DNA of 64,000 bases from an uncultured Rhodospirillaceae bacterium (lineage in GTDB: Bacteria > Pseudomonadota > Alphaproteobacteria > Dongiales > Dongiaceae): assembly GCA_902826565.1 (NCBI GenBank), contig CADEFF010000015.1, forward strand, positions 1-64,000, read 5' to 3'. Within the stretch, counting starts at the first letter, position 1, and every line of letters begins with the position of its first letter. Of this stretch, positions 55,226 through 64,000 are shown in pieces. The notes under the pieces were generated by a model. The model was not told the origin of the DNA. It was given only the letters and a program-made list of their open reading frames with translations, and made no database searches. A program made the translations under genes and the position numbers.

Positions 55226-56338
55226 ATGGCCGCGACTGCAATCTCCTCCCGCATCCTGCCACCGACCTTCTCGCTCTATCTGGCGCGGCTTTTTCTGAAA
55301 TGGCTGCTCGGCACCATGGCGCTGATCGTCGTGATCGTCCTGGTCGCCGACCTCTTCCAGTTCCTCACGGACGAGGGCATCGGCAAGAACGTCTGGCGCG
55401 TCCTGGTGATCGCGCTCCTCAAGCTGCCGCAGACCGCGCAGCAGGCCATTCCGTTCGCGATCCTGGTCGCCGGCCTCGGCACCTATCGGCAGCTCACCCA
55501 GTCGAGCGAGCTGATCGTGGCGCGGGCGAGCGGGCTTTCCGTGTGGCAATTCCTCCTGCCGGTGCTGGTCGCGGCGTTCCTCGTCGGCGTCTTTCGGGTG
55601 ACCGCGCTCGATCCCTTCGCAACCACGCTCATGGCACGGTACGAAACCATGCGGAGCATCTATTTCGAGGGCACCGACGGGCTTTCCGTCTCGATCAGCG
55701 GCGGCGTCTGGCTCCGGGAGCAGGACGAGAAGGGAACGTCGATCGTCCACGCCTTCGGCGTCGATGCCGCAACCGGAACGCTCACGCGGGTCACCATTCT
55801 TCAACTCGATCGGAACGACCAGTTCGAGATCCGCTATGACGCGCTCACCGGACGGTTGCGCGCCGGCCATTGGGAGCTGGAGGAGGTCCGGCAGGTCGAG
55901 GCGGGGCGCGGCGCGGTCCGCCTCGATCGACTCGAGTTGCCGACTCGACTCGCCTTCAGCCAGATTGTCGACCGATTCGCCAAGACCAACTCGATCTCGT
56001 TCTGGGAGTTGCCGGCCTATGCCGCAAATCTGGAAGCGACCGGCTTCTCCGGCAGGCCCCACAAGCTGCTGTGGCATCGGCTGCTGGCGATGCCGTTCCT
56101 CTATCTCGCGCTCATACTCATCGCTGCGGCGTTCGCGCTTCGACTCTATCGCAAGGGCGACGGCGTGATGCTCGTCGGGGCTGGCGCCCTCACCGGTTTC
56201 CTGCTCTATTTCTTTTCGGACCTCGTCTACGCTCTCGGGATCAATTCCAGCATACCGCTCGAGTTGGCCGCCTGGGCGCCAGCCGGGGTCGTTGGCCTGC
56301 TGGGGATTGCCCTGCTGCTGCATCTGGAGGACGGCTGA
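55226..56338 (+). CDS. lptG: LPS export permease LptG
   Basis: A 370-residue partner of LptF with the same 3+3 helix layout. It shares LPQTAQQAIPFAILVAGLGTY and ends with a run of helices (LLLHLEDG). Together with LptB, encoded elsewhere, it powers LPS extraction. It sits between lptF and lptD with gaps of 7 and 5 bases, so all three are one transcript. Confidence 0.94.
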   Translation: MAATAISSRILPPTFSLYLARLFLKWLLGTMALIVVIVLVADLFQFLTDEGIGKNVWRVLVIALLKLPQTAQQAIPFAILVAGLGTYRQLTQSSELIVARASGLSVWQFLLPVLVAAFLVGVFRVTALDPFATTLMARYETMRSIYFEGTDGLSVSISGGVWLREQDEKGTSIVHAFGVDAATGTLTRVTILQLDRNDQFEIRYDALTGRLRAGHWELEEVRQVEAGRGAVRLDRLELPTRLAFSQIVDRFAKTNSISFWELPAYAANLEATGFSGRPHKLLWHRLLAMPFLYLALILIAAAFALRLYRKGDGVMLVGAGALTGFLLYFFSDLVYALGINSSIPLELAAWAPAGVVGLLGIALLLHLEDG

Positions 56339-56343
56339 GAGCC

Positions 56344-58521
56344 ATGAGAGGGGGATGGCTGGTCTGGCTGCTCGGCTGGCTCTTGCTGCTGTACGGCGCA
56401 ATGCCGGCCATGGCAGCGCCGCCGCCCGACAACAAGACCCCGGTTCTCCTCTCCGCCGACAGCGTCACCTACGACCAGGATAACGGCCTGGTCGTCGCCG
56501 AAGGCAATGTCGAGATCTCGCAAGGCGACCGCATGGTGCTCGCCGACCGCGTGATCTACAACGAGCGCACCCTCGTGGTGACGGCCGAAGGCAATGTGAG
56601 CCTGCTCGAGCCGAGCGGCGACGTGCTCTTCGCCGACCACGTCGATCTCACGGACGACCTCCGCAACGGGGCCATCGAGAACATCCGGCTGCTGATGACC
56701 GACCGCTCGCGCATGGCGGCGGCCTCGGGTCAGCGCACCGGCGGGCGATATACCGAGATGAGTCACGCCGTCTACTCGCCCTGCGAGCTCTGCCCCGAAG
56801 ATCGCACGGCGCCGCCGCTCTGGCAGCTAAAGGCGGTGCGGGTGGTGCACGACCAGGAAGAGCACACCATCGAGTACAAGGACGCCTGGATGGAGATCTA
56901 CGGCGTGCCGATCTTCTACACGCCCTATTTCTCGCATCCCGACCCGACGGTGAAGCGCCAGAGCGGCTTCCTCTCGCCCCGCATCGGCGGCAGCGACGAC
57001 CTCGGCGTGTCCTTCCAGATGCCGTATTTCTGGGTGCTGAGCCCGCAGGACGACATCACTTTTTCGCCCCTGTTCACGACCCAGCAGAGCATCGTGCCGA
57101 TGGTCGAGTATCGGCGACGCATGGTCGACGGCGAGATCAATCTCGGCGGCAGCTTCACCGTGGCTGATCGCGAGATCGAGGAAAGCGGCGAAACCCACAC
57201 GATCGACAACGATTTCCGCGGCCATATCGATAGCTGGAGCCGTTTCGACATCAACGACAACTGGCGCTGGGGCATCGATGCCAACCGGGCGACGGACAAG
57301 ACCTATCTGCGCCTCTACAACATCAGCGACGATCGCACGCTCACCAGCCGGCTGTTCGCGGAAGGGTTCCACGGGCGGAACTACCTGACGATCGAGAACT
57401 ATGCCTTCCAGGGCATGCGCGACATCGACGACAACGATCAGGTTCCCTATATCTCGCCTTTCATCAACTACTCCTATGTCGGCGAGCCGGGCAACTACGG
57501 CGGCTATTACAGCTTCGATGCGGGCACCATGGTGCTGTCGCGCATCGAAGGGCGCGACAGCCGCCGCGTCTCGGTCGGCGCGGCCTGGACCCTGCCCTAC
57601 ACGGCGCCCGCCGGCGACATCTACAAGTTCGAGGTCGGCGTGCGTGGCGACCTTTACTGGGTCAACAACGTGCGGCCGGGCAGCGACGACGTCGATCCGA
57701 CGACCAACACCGTCGACGACGTGGTGGGCCGGGTATTCCCGCAGGTGAGCTTCGAATGGCGCTATCCCTTCGTGCGCCACAGCGGCACCAGCCATCAGGT
57801 GATCGAGCCGATCGTGGGCGCCTATGCCGGCATCGGCGGCGGCAATCCCGGCACCATCCCCAACGAAGACAGCCAAGGCTTCGATTTCGACGACACCAAC
57901 CTCTTCAATCCGAACCGCTTTTCCGGGTACGACCGCGTCGACAGCGGCCAGCGCATCGACTACGGCCTGCGCTGGAGCATCTATGGCGATGGCGGCGGCT
58001 TCTCCAGCATATTCCTCGGCCAGAGCTACCGCATCGGCGGCGGCCACGAGTTCGGTCTCGACAGCGGCATCGAGGACGATTTCTCCGACGTGGTCGGCCG
58101 GCTCCAGGTTTCGCCGAACAAGTATCTCGATTTGCTCTACAGGTTTCGTTTCGACACCGACGAGATGGATCTGGAGCGCAACGAGGTCGGTTTGCGGGTC
58201 GGCCCGCCGGCGCTCAATCTCACCGCGTCCTATGCCCGGCTGCACAACAACGAGAGCGACCTCGGCTCGCGCGAGGAAATCTACGGCCGCCTCGCCTCGC
58301 AGGTCACAGACTACTGGTCACTCTTCGCGTCGACGCGCGCGGACCTGGAAGAGAACGAGATTCTCTCGATCGGCGGCGGCGCCAACTACCGGGACGAATG
58401 CTTCGACATCGGCCTCTCGGTGACCCAGACGCATTTCAAGGACGACGAAATCGACCCGGGCACCCGCTTCATGCTGACGGTCGGCTTCAAGAACCTCGGC
58501 GCGGTCGAGCTTCCCTTCTGA
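56344..58521 (+). CDS. lptD: LPS-assembly outer-membrane protein LptD
   Basis: A 725-residue outer-membrane protein with a signal peptide (hydrophobic VWLLGWLLLLYGAMPAMA, then APPP). An OstA/LptA-like periplasmic domain (about 35-150, SADSVTYDQDNGLVVAEGNV) is followed by a beta-barrel of alternating strands. Four Cys might be available for disulfides: CELC near 150 and a late Cys in DECFDIG. The frame is open upstream, but the ATG at 56344 starts the signal peptide. The surA promoter lies just after it. Confidence 0.95.
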   Translation: MRGGWLVWLLGWLLLLYGAMPAMAAPPPDNKTPVLLSADSVTYDQDNGLVVAEGNVEISQGDRMVLADRVIYNERTLVVTAEGNVSLLEPSGDVLFADHVDLTDDLRNGAIENIRLLMTDRSRMAAASGQRTGGRYTEMSHAVYSPCELCPEDRTAPPLWQLKAVRVVHDQEEHTIEYKDAWMEIYGVPIFYTPYFSHPDPTVKRQSGFLSPRIGGSDDLGVSFQMPYFWVLSPQDDITFSPLFTTQQSIVPMVEYRRRMVDGEINLGGSFTVADREIEESGETHTIDNDFRGHIDSWSRFDINDNWRWGIDANRATDKTYLRLYNISDDRTLTSRLFAEGFHGRNYLTIENYAFQGMRDIDDNDQVPYISPFINYSYVGEPGNYGGYYSFDAGTMVLSRIEGRDSRRVSVGAAWTLPYTAPAGDIYKFEVGVRGDLYWVNNVRPGSDDVDPTTNTVDDVVGRVFPQVSFEWRYPFVRHSGTSHQVIEPIVGAYAGIGGGNPGTIPNEDSQGFDFDDTNLFNPNRFSGYDRVDSGQRIDYGLRWSIYGDGGGFSSIFLGQSYRIGGGHEFGLDSGIEDDFSDVVGRLQVSPNKYLDLLYRFRFDTDEMDLERNEVGLRVGPPALNLTASYARLHNNESDLGSREEIYGRLASQVTDYWSLFASTRADLEENEILSIGGGANYRDECFDIGLSVTQTHFKDDEIDPGTRFMLTVGFKNLGAVELPF

Positions 58522-58558
58522 CCCTTCGCTTCGCGACAAGACGCCGTCCGGACGAACG

Positions 58559-58588
58559 TTGTCGGGTTCGGCCCGGTTCGCGTATAGT
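58559..58588 (+). promoter_or_regulatory. Candidate promoter of surA
   Basis: TTGTCG at 58559-58564, an 18-base spacer and TATAGT at 58583-58588, between lptD and surA. GGAG at 58612 and CGGAA at 58622 precede two TTG start candidates. This would let surA be expressed separately from the lpt genes. Confidence 0.45.
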
Positions 58589-58633
58589 GTCGCTCCTGAG
58601 CCTAACCCCTCGGAGTTCAAACGGAATTTGCTC

Positions 58634-59584
58634 TTGAAACGTTGCCTCGTCCCCTTGCTTGCCGGCTTTCTGGCGTGGACTTCGCCGGCCGCCGCGCAGG
58701 ACACCATGCAGATCGCGGCAGTGGTCAACGACGATGTCATCACCGTCATCGACCTGCTCGTGCGAACCCGTGTCGCGCTGGTGGCTTCCAATCAGCAGGA
58801 TACGCCCGAGAACCGCGCGCGGCTCGTCGTTCCTGCCCTTCGCAACCTGATCGACGAGCGGCTGAAGCAGCAGGTGGCCCGGGCCGCCGAGATCGAGATC
58901 TCCGACGCGGACGTCGAAGAGCGCATGCGACAGCTCGCGGCGCAAAACAACATGTCGGTCGATGATTTCAAGCAAGGGCTGATGAGCCGCGGCATCCTGG
59001 TCGACAACTTCACCGACCAGATCCGCGCCGAGCTCGGCTGGGTGAGGTTCGTGCAGGTGTGGTTCCGCGGCCAGGCCGATGTCAGCGACAAGGATATCGA
59101 CGATCAGATCGCGGAATCGCAGAAACACACGGGCACGCCGGAATACTCGATCGCGGAGATATTCCTGCCGGTTTATGCGGCCGACGAGGACACGCTCGTG
59201 AAGCAGAACGCCGAGCAGCTCATGCAGCAGCTGCGCGCCGGCGCGGATTTCCCGGCGCTGGCCCGGCAGTTCTCCCAATCCGCGACGGCAAGCAACGGCG
59301 GCCTCATCGGCTGGAGCCGCGCGGATCAGCTCGATCCGGCGGTCGCCGGCGCGGTCGCGATGATGACGCCCGGCAATGTCACCGGCCCGCTGCCGGTGGC
59401 CGGCGGCTACAGCATTCTCGCGCTGCGTGACGTGCGCAACAACAGCGGCGAGCCGCCCAGCCGCGAGGAGATCCGCGACCAGCTCCGCCGCCAGCGGCTC
59501 GATCGCCTCGCGCGCGGCTACCTGACCGATCTCCGCAACGCCGCCTATATCGATATCCGGGTGCAGATACCGCAGTCGCCTTGA
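58634..59584 (+). CDS. surA: SurA-type periplasmic peptidyl-prolyl isomerase/chaperone
   Basis: A 316-residue exported chaperone that helps outer-membrane proteins such as LptD fold. The signal peptide MKRCLVPLLAGFLAWTS-PAAAQ is followed by an N-terminal SurA domain (IAAVVNDDVITVIDLLVR) and one parvulin domain (about 165-265, YSIAEIFLPVYA ... GGLIGWSRADQLDP). There is no ATG; a TTG at 58634 with GGA upstream gives the ideal signal peptide, and a TTG at 58628 is an alternative. pdxA, usual between surA and rsmA, is absent here. Confidence 0.92.
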   Translation: MKRCLVPLLAGFLAWTSPAAAQDTMQIAAVVNDDVITVIDLLVRTRVALVASNQQDTPENRARLVVPALRNLIDERLKQQVARAAEIEISDADVEERMRQLAAQNNMSVDDFKQGLMSRGILVDNFTDQIRAELGWVRFVQVWFRGQADVSDKDIDDQIAESQKHTGTPEYSIAEIFLPVYAADEDTLVKQNAEQLMQQLRAGADFPALARQFSQSATASNGGLIGWSRADQLDPAVAGAVAMMTPGNVTGPLPVAGGYSILALRDVRNNSGEPPSREEIRDQLRRQRLDRLARGYLTDLRNAAYIDIRVQIPQSP

Positions 59585-59603
59585 GGACGGTCATCCCGGC
59601 GCC

Positions 59604-60473
59604 ATGACAGAGCCGCCCCCGCTTCCGCCGCTAAGCGACGTCATCAGGCGCTACGGGCTTTCGGCGCGACGGTCGCTCGGCCAGCATTTCCTGCTCGATC
59701 CCAACCTCACCGGCCGCATCGCGCGCGCGGCAGCGCCGCTCGACCGCGGCACGGTGATCGAGGTCGGCCCCGGGCCGGGCGGGCTGACGCGGTCGCTGCT
59801 CGCCGAGGGTGCCGCGAGGCTCGTCGCGGTCGAACTCGATCCGCGCTGCATCGAGGCGCTGGAAGAACTGCGCCTCGCCTATCCCGATCGGCTCGAGATC
59901 CGCGCCGGCGATGCGCTCGAGATCGACCCCGGCGCGCTCGGCCCCGCGCCGCGGCGGATCGTCGCCAACCTGCCCTACAATGTCGGAACAGCGTTGCTCG
60001 CCCGCTGGCTGCCGGGGCTGGAGCGCTTCGAGCGGCTGGTGCTCATGTTCCAGAAGGAAGTGGCCGACCGCCTCGCGGCCAAGCCGCGGAGCAAGGATTA
60101 CGGCCGGCTGTCGGTCGCCGTGCAGTGGCGCGCCGAGGTGACGCGGCTCTTCGATATTCCGCCGCGGGCCTTCACCCCGCCGCCGAAAGTGACCTCGACC
60201 GTGGTCGATATCCGTCCGCTTGTCGCACCGCGCTACCCGGCCGACGGCGACATCCTGGAGCGGGTGACGGCGGCCGCCTTCGGCCAGCGCCGGAAGATGC
60301 TGCGGCAGTCGCTGCGGCGCCTGATGCCGGACCCGCTGCCGGTCCTCGCCGCCGCCGGCATCGCCGGGACGGCCCGGGCGGAAGAGTTGTCGGTGGAAGC
60401 CTTCGCCGCGCTCGCCCGCGCTTTTGCGTCGTCGCACGGCCGCGGCGCTACTGACCTTCGCGCAGCGCCTTGA
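59604..60473 (+). CDS. rsmA: 16S rRNA dimethyladenosine transferase (KsgA)
   Basis: A 289-residue methyltransferase that dimethylates two adjacent adenines near the 3' end of 16S rRNA. SAM motif I is VIEVGPGPGGLTRSLL and the catalytic NLPYNVGTALL motif is present, with QHFLLDPNLTGRI at the start. The 3' end overlaps the convergent gmk gene by 26 bases, so the two transcripts share antisense sequence. Confidence 0.96.
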   Translation: MTEPPPLPPLSDVIRRYGLSARRSLGQHFLLDPNLTGRIARAAAPLDRGTVIEVGPGPGGLTRSLLAEGAARLVAVELDPRCIEALEELRLAYPDRLEIRAGDALEIDPGALGPAPRRIVANLPYNVGTALLARWLPGLERFERLVLMFQKEVADRLAAKPRSKDYGRLSVAVQWRAEVTRLFDIPPRAFTPPPKVTSTVVDIRPLVAPRYPADGDILERVTAAAFGQRRKMLRQSLRRLMPDPLPVLAAAGIAGTARAEELSVEAFAALARAFASSHGRGATDLRAAP

Positions 60474-61149
60474 CGAACTCGTGCAGCCCCATCTGCCGCT
60501 CGCGCCGGAGGCGTTCGGCGAGCAGGATGGCCTCGATCTTCCGGACCGTCTCCTCGAGCGATTCGTTGATCAGCACATACTGATATTCGGGCCAGTGGCT
60601 GAGCTCGTCCGCGGCTTTCGCCATGCGGCGGGCGACTTCCTCGGTGCTGTCCTGGGCGCGCTTGCGCAGCCGCACCTCGAGCTCGCGCGTCGAAGGCGGC
60701 AGGATGAAGACGGTAACGAGATCGTCGCGCGCGCGATCGGCAAGCTGCTGCGTGCCCTGCCAGTCGATGTCGAAGAGCACGTCGCGTCCTTCGGCGAGGG
60801 CGCGATCGACGGGCGCGCGCGGCGTGCCGTAATAATTGTCGAACACCTTCGCATATTCGAGGAACTCCTGACGGTTGATCATCAGGTTGAACTCGGTCGC
60901 GTCGGTGAAGTGGTAATCGACGCCCGGCACCTCGCCCGGCCGCTTCGCCCTCGTGGTCGCCGAAACCGACATCTGCAGGAAGGGATCGCGCTCCAGCAGC
61001 ATCCGCGAGATCGAGGTCTTGCCCGCGCCCGAGGGCGAGGAGAGGACCAGCATCAGGCCGCGCCGCTGCGGCGTGACGAAGCCGGTGTTCTCGGCGGCGC
61101 CCGGGCGGGGTCGCTCGCCGTTTCTGGTCTTGGTCGACGCCTTGCTCAT
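60448..61149 (-). CDS. gmk: Guanylate kinase
   Basis: A 233-residue kinase that converts GMP to GDP. The P-loop is VLSSPSGAGKTSISR, and the GMP-binding segment (SVSATTRAKRPGEVPGVDYHF) and lid are intact. About 25 extra N-terminal residues precede the usual start and may be disordered. It follows yicC by 4 bases; the pair is conserved in alphaproteobacteria. Confidence 0.96.
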   Translation of the reverse strand: MSKASTKTRNGERPRPGAAENTGFVTPQRRGLMLVLSSPSGAGKTSISRMLLERDPFLQMSVSATTRAKRPGEVPGVDYHFTDATEFNLMINRQEFLEYAKVFDNYYGTPRAPVDRALAEGRDVLFDIDWQGTQQLADRARDDLVTVFILPPSTRELEVRLRKRAQDSTEEVARRMAKAADELSHWPEYQYVLINESLEETVRKIEAILLAERLRRERQMGLHEFVKALREGQ

Positions 61150-61153
61150 CCGG

Positions 61154-62056
61154 TCACTCGATGTTCTGGACCTGCTCGCGGAGCTGCTCGACGGCGGCCT
61201 TGAGATCGAGGCCGATCGCCGTCAATCCGAGATCCTGCGACTTGCTGCAGATGGTATTGGCCTCGCGATTGAGCTCCTGGCAAAGGAAATCGAGCTTGCG
61301 GCCGATCGCGCCGCCTTCGGCAAGAAGCGTCCGTACCGCCGCCACATGGGCCGCCAGCCGGTCGAGCTCCTCGCGGACATCGCCCTTGGCGATCAGCAGG
61401 GCCAGCTCCTGTGCGAGCCGCTCCTCGGGGAGCGCCGGAAGCTCGCCCATCAGCTCCTCGACCTGCGCGCGGAAGCGCGCCTTCTGCGCATCCGGCTGCA
61501 GGGCGGCAAGCACGCGGGCCCGGGCGACCAGCGCGTCGATCTCGCCGATCTGCGCGCCGATGATCGCGCCGAGGCGCGCGCCTTCCTCCGCCCGCATGCG
61601 GACCAGCGCCGCGAGCGCCGTTTCAAGGCTGCGGGTGAGCAGGGCAAGCCGCGCCGCCCGCTCCTCCTCCGTCTCCTCGATCTCGACGCGCTCGATGACG
61701 CCGGGGAGCGCCAGCAGGCCGTCGAGCCGGGCGGGCGCCATGTCGGGGCCGGCGCCGAGGCTGCGGGCGAGCGCCAGGGCCTGTTCCAGCGTCGCGCGAT
61801 TGACGCGATAGACCGGCTGGGCCGCGCCCTGCCGCGACCCGTCGAGCTGCACGGTGATGTTGCCGCGCTTGCAATGGACGGGCACGAGCTGACGCACTGC
61901 CGGCTCGAGCGCCTCGAGCCCGGCCGGCAGGCGGCAGCGCAGATCGAGGCTGCGACCGTTGACGCTCTTCAGCTCCCAGCTCCAGTGCCGCTCGCCCTCC
62001 GTCGCTTCGGCGCGCGCAAAGCCGGTCATGCTGGCAATGGCGCTTCGTGCGCCCAT
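61154..62056 (-). CDS. yicC: YicC/YloC-family endoribonuclease
   Basis: About 300 residues. The N terminus, SMTGFARAEATEGER, and the C-terminal ELNREANTICSKSQD motif define the YicC family, recently shown to be an endoribonuclease fold. The ATG at 62056 gives MGARSAIASMTGF, like the family's usual MIxSMTGF; a later ATG at 62029 is possible. A much longer frame extends upstream but is not conserved in character. It heads the yicC-gmk operon. Confidence 0.92.
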   Translation of the reverse strand: MGARSAIASMTGFARAEATEGERHWSWELKSVNGRSLDLRCRLPAGLEALEPAVRQLVPVHCKRGNITVQLDGSRQGAAQPVYRVNRATLEQALALARSLGAGPDMAPARLDGLLALPGVIERVEIEETEEERAARLALLTRSLETALAALVRMRAEEGARLGAIIGAQIGEIDALVARARVLAALQPDAQKARFRAQVEELMGELPALPEERLAQELALLIAKGDVREELDRLAAHVAAVRTLLAEGGAIGRKLDFLCQELNREANTICSKSQDLGLTAIGLDLKAAVEQLREQVQNIE

Positions 62057-62255
62057 CGCATACCCCGAGATATTGTGGTTCGCCCCCTCCGACCGACTAT
62101 ATACGGCGGGATGCCCGGCAACAAGCGATCCGCCCGGGAAAGCCGCAGAAAGCCTCGCGCGCATCTTCGACACAAGCGCCGGCACCGCACCCGATGCAAT
62201 CCTCGCCCGCGGAATCGACACGCCCTCCCCGCGAGATCGGAATCCCGGAACCTCG

Positions 62256-63008
62256 ATGACGACGCTGCAGGATCACTACGAGGCGAAATATGCCGCCGAG
62301 GCGCATGCCGGTCTGCCCCGGCGGATAAGCCGGGTCGCGCGGCCGCGCGACCGTTTCACGGCCGCGCTTGCCGCCATCGCGCCGCGGCTCCCCGCGCAAG
62401 CGAGCCTGCTGGAGCTCGGCGCCGGCGACGGGCGCATCGGCTACTCGCTTCTGGCGGAACGTCCCGACATTGCACACCTGGTCCTCTCCGATTTTTCCGA
62501 GCCGAGGGTGCGGGGACTTCGCCGCAGCTTCCGGGACGACGCGCGCGTCGAGGTGGCGCAGCTCGACGCGGAGCATGTCGATTATGCGGAAGGATCGTTC
62601 GACGCCATCATGATGGTGGCGTTGATCGAGCATCTGCTCGATCCCCTGCGCGCGATGATCCGCATCCGGTCGCTGCTGAAGCCGCGCGGCTTCGTCTATA
62701 TCGACACCCCCAACATCGCGAAATGGACCCGGCGCCTCAAGCTGCTGCGGGGCGAATTCCCCTCGACCGCCTCGACGAGCGAAGGCCTCATCACCTATGA
62801 CGGCAGGCCCGTCGACCTCTATGATGAGGGCCACCTGCATTATTTCAGCTACAGCTCGTTGTCGCGCATGCTGATCGATCGTTGCGGATTCTCGGCCGTC
62901 GAGCCGGCGCCCTACGCCGTCGCCCCGCTTCCCGCCGGCCCCGGTCACTGGGCGGCGAAGCGCCTGCCGGGCCTGTTCAGCGACGTCGCGGTCATCGCTC
63001 GCGCCTGA
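62256..63008 (+). CDS. Class I SAM-dependent methyltransferase
   Basis: A 250-residue methyltransferase of the Methyltransf_11/23 type. SAM motif I is SLLELGAGDGRIGYSLL, an acidic motif follows, and the FDAIMMVALIEHLLDP segment matches the usual FDxVxxxxVLEHxxxP post-motif. The substrate is unknown. It lies between yicC and mltG, which are normally adjacent on the minus strand, and points the other way; the SDR gene follows 35 bases later. Confidence 0.87.
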   Translation: MTTLQDHYEAKYAAEAHAGLPRRISRVARPRDRFTAALAAIAPRLPAQASLLELGAGDGRIGYSLLAERPDIAHLVLSDFSEPRVRGLRRSFRDDARVEVAQLDAEHVDYAEGSFDAIMMVALIEHLLDPLRAMIRIRSLLKPRGFVYIDTPNIAKWTRRLKLLRGEFPSTASTSEGLITYDGRPVDLYDEGHLHYFSYSSLSRMLIDRCGFSAVEPAPYAVAPLPAGPGHWAAKRLPGLFSDVAVIARA

Positions 63009-63043
63009 CGAGGCATCAGGGGACCCTCGGCTTCCTTTCGCCC

Positions 63044-63808
63044 ATGACGATGCCTCCCGTGCGGATCCTCATCACCGGCGCCTCGAGCGGCATCGGGGCG
63101 GCGCTGGCCCGGCTCTACGCGGCGCCGGGCCGGTCGCTGCTGCTTGCCGGTCGCGACCGCGGCCGACTCGAGGCCGTGGCGGCCGAATGTCGTGCCAGCG
63201 GCGCCGAGGCGGAGACGGCGGCGATCGACGTGACCGATGCGGCGGCGATGCGCGGGTGGATCGAGGCGGCAGACGATGCCCGCCCCATCGACCTCGTCAT
63301 CGCCAATGCGGGGATTTCCGCCGGCACGGGCGGCGACGGCGAGAGCGCGGCCCAGGCGCGCGCCATCTATGCGATCAATCTCGACGGGGTACTGAACACG
63401 GTATTGCCGGCCCTCGCGGCGATGGCGCGGCGTGGCCGCGGCCAGATCGCCATCATGAGCTCGCTCGCCGCCTTTCGCGGCTTTCCGGGCGCACCGGCCT
63501 ATTGCGGCTCTAAGGCCGCCGTGCGGGTCTGGGGCGAGGCGCTCAGGGGCGAGTTCGCCGCGCGCGGGATCGCCATCAATGTCATCTGCCCAGGCTACAT
63601 CCGCACGCCCATGACCGCCGTGAACCGCTTTCCGATGCCGTTCCTCATGGCGGTCGACCGGGCGGCGCGCATGATTCGGCGCGGCCTCGAGCGCAACCGC
63701 GCCCGGATCGCCTTTCCCTTGCCGATCTATGCGGCCGTGTGGCTCGTATCGCTGCTGCCGCCCGGCCTCACCGACTGGATCATGACGAGGCTGCCGAAGA
63801 AGGGCTGA
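63044..63808 (+). CDS. Short-chain dehydrogenase/reductase
   Basis: A 254-residue SDR. The cofactor loop is ILITGASSGIGAAL, NAG is in LVIANAGIS, Ser in IMSSLAAFRG and the YxxxK pair in YCGSKAAV. A hydrophobic C-terminal segment (PLPIYAAVWLVSLL) suggests membrane attachment. It is likely co-transcribed with the methyltransferase, and the two may act on the same lipid- or sugar-linked substrate; that is inference. Confidence 0.88.
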   Translation: MTMPPVRILITGASSGIGAALARLYAAPGRSLLLAGRDRGRLEAVAAECRASGAEAETAAIDVTDAAAMRGWIEAADDARPIDLVIANAGISAGTGGDGESAAQARAIYAINLDGVLNTVLPALAAMARRGRGQIAIMSSLAAFRGFPGAPAYCGSKAAVRVWGEALRGEFAARGIAINVICPGYIRTPMTAVNRFPMPFLMAVDRAARMIRRGLERNRARIAFPLPIYAAVWLVSLLPPGLTDWIMTRLPKKG

Positions 63809-63839
63809 ACGGAACCTTCCCGCGCGGCCGGGTTCGGCC

Positions 63840-64000
63840 TCAGGGTGTCGTTTCCCCGGTCTCCTTCTTTTGCTCGGCCGAGATCCGCCGCCAGGCGGCG
63901 ACGTTCTTCAGATGCTCTTCCATCGTCTTCGCGAACACATGGCCGCCGGTGCCGTCCGCGACGAAGTAGAACTCGTCGCTTTGCGCCGGCTGCAGCACGG
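63840..64000 (-). CDS. mltG: Endolytic transglycosylase MltG, 3' end only
   Basis: Only the last 53 codons are in the window. They read [18 protein letters not shown], then [18 protein letters not shown] and a short tail to TGA. The [14 protein letters not shown] segment is the C-terminal YceG/MltG signature. MltG cleaves nascent peptidoglycan glycan strands. The rest of the gene runs off the right edge. Confidence 0.88.
   Translation of the reverse strand, partial: VLQPAQSDEFYFVADGTGGHVFAKTMEEHLKNVAAWRRISAEQKKETGETTP

Noticed and set aside
1-64000. tRNA genes, rRNA, CRISPR arrays, insertion sequences, prophage or attachment sites
   Set aside because: I scanned the gaps between genes and saw no cloverleaf, spaced repeat array, transposase or integrase. 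Not seeing them by eye does not exclude a small RNA.

Overview
The window is GC-rich chromosomal DNA, almost wall-to-wall genes, from an alphaproteobacterium. Marker genes are DivK and PleD next to each other, HdaA, an EipB/DUF1849 envelope protein, a DUF2066 protein, and the run pyrB-pyrC'-plsY-dprA-topA-(cupin)-rnr. The gene content and order look most like a Rhodospirillales-type genome; the genus cannot be read from the sequence. I saw no insertion sequence, prophage, CRISPR array, rRNA or tRNA. No gene-free stretch exceeds 300 bases; the longest are about 250-265 bases (1688-1938 and 48641-48905).

Layout. 1-1687: gatC-gatA (tRNA-dependent amidotransferase, gatA cut by the window edge). 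1939-4486: a Rieske oxygenase and a secreted YbjN-trypsin fusion. 4500-6268: an Lrp-type regulator with two tandem LysE-type exporters, behind an AT-rich control region. 6384-10541: ruvX, a class III CoA-transferase and two tandem MFS genes, the first broken by one missing base. 10614-20267: pyrimidine synthesis (pyrB and a metal-site-deficient pyrC'), plsY, dprA, topA, a cupin and rnr. 20416-22939: an S41 lipoprotein protease, a Nudix hydrolase and rpmG (L33). 23076-24906: divK-pleD cell-cycle signalling on the minus strand. 25047-27286: ROK kinase and dinB, followed by a two-part palindromic repeat. 27393-34538: EipB-like protein, D-2-hydroxyacid dehydrogenase, an agmatine-deiminase-like protein that lacks catalytic residues, aspS, rnd and an M23 peptidase. 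34561-40460: a polyphosphate neighbourhood (ppx, ppk, sixA-like, CYTH-CHAD). 40559-45869: the hdaA operon, then purM-purN, where purM has no canonical start codon. 45964-49895: HEAT-repeat protein, cyclase-family protein, a 41-residue membrane protein, a YnfA-type protein and ndk. 50059-53939: ABC-F ATPase, holC, pepA. 54094-60473: lptF-lptG-lptD-surA-rsmA (outer-membrane biogenesis and ribosome methylation). 60448-64000: gmk and yicC, then a methyltransferase and an SDR on the other strand, and the 3' end of mltG.

How the genes fit together. Most of the window is housekeeping: translation quality (GatCA, AspRS, L33, RsmA), DNA repair and topology (RuvX, DprA, TopA, DinB, HdaA, HolC), RNA decay (RNase R, RNase D, YicC) and envelope assembly (LptFGD, SurA, MltG, M23, PlsY). 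GatCA with a bacterial AspRS suggests transamidation-based Asn-tRNA and/or Gln-tRNA synthesis. The non-housekeeping interest lies in the YbjN-trypsin fusion, the pseudo-deiminase, the Lrp operator, the possible CtrA site near divK, the ATA start of purM, the frameshifted MFS gene and the polyphosphate cluster. I did not find a clear new multi-gene system; the best candidates for undescribed biology are single proteins and control sites.
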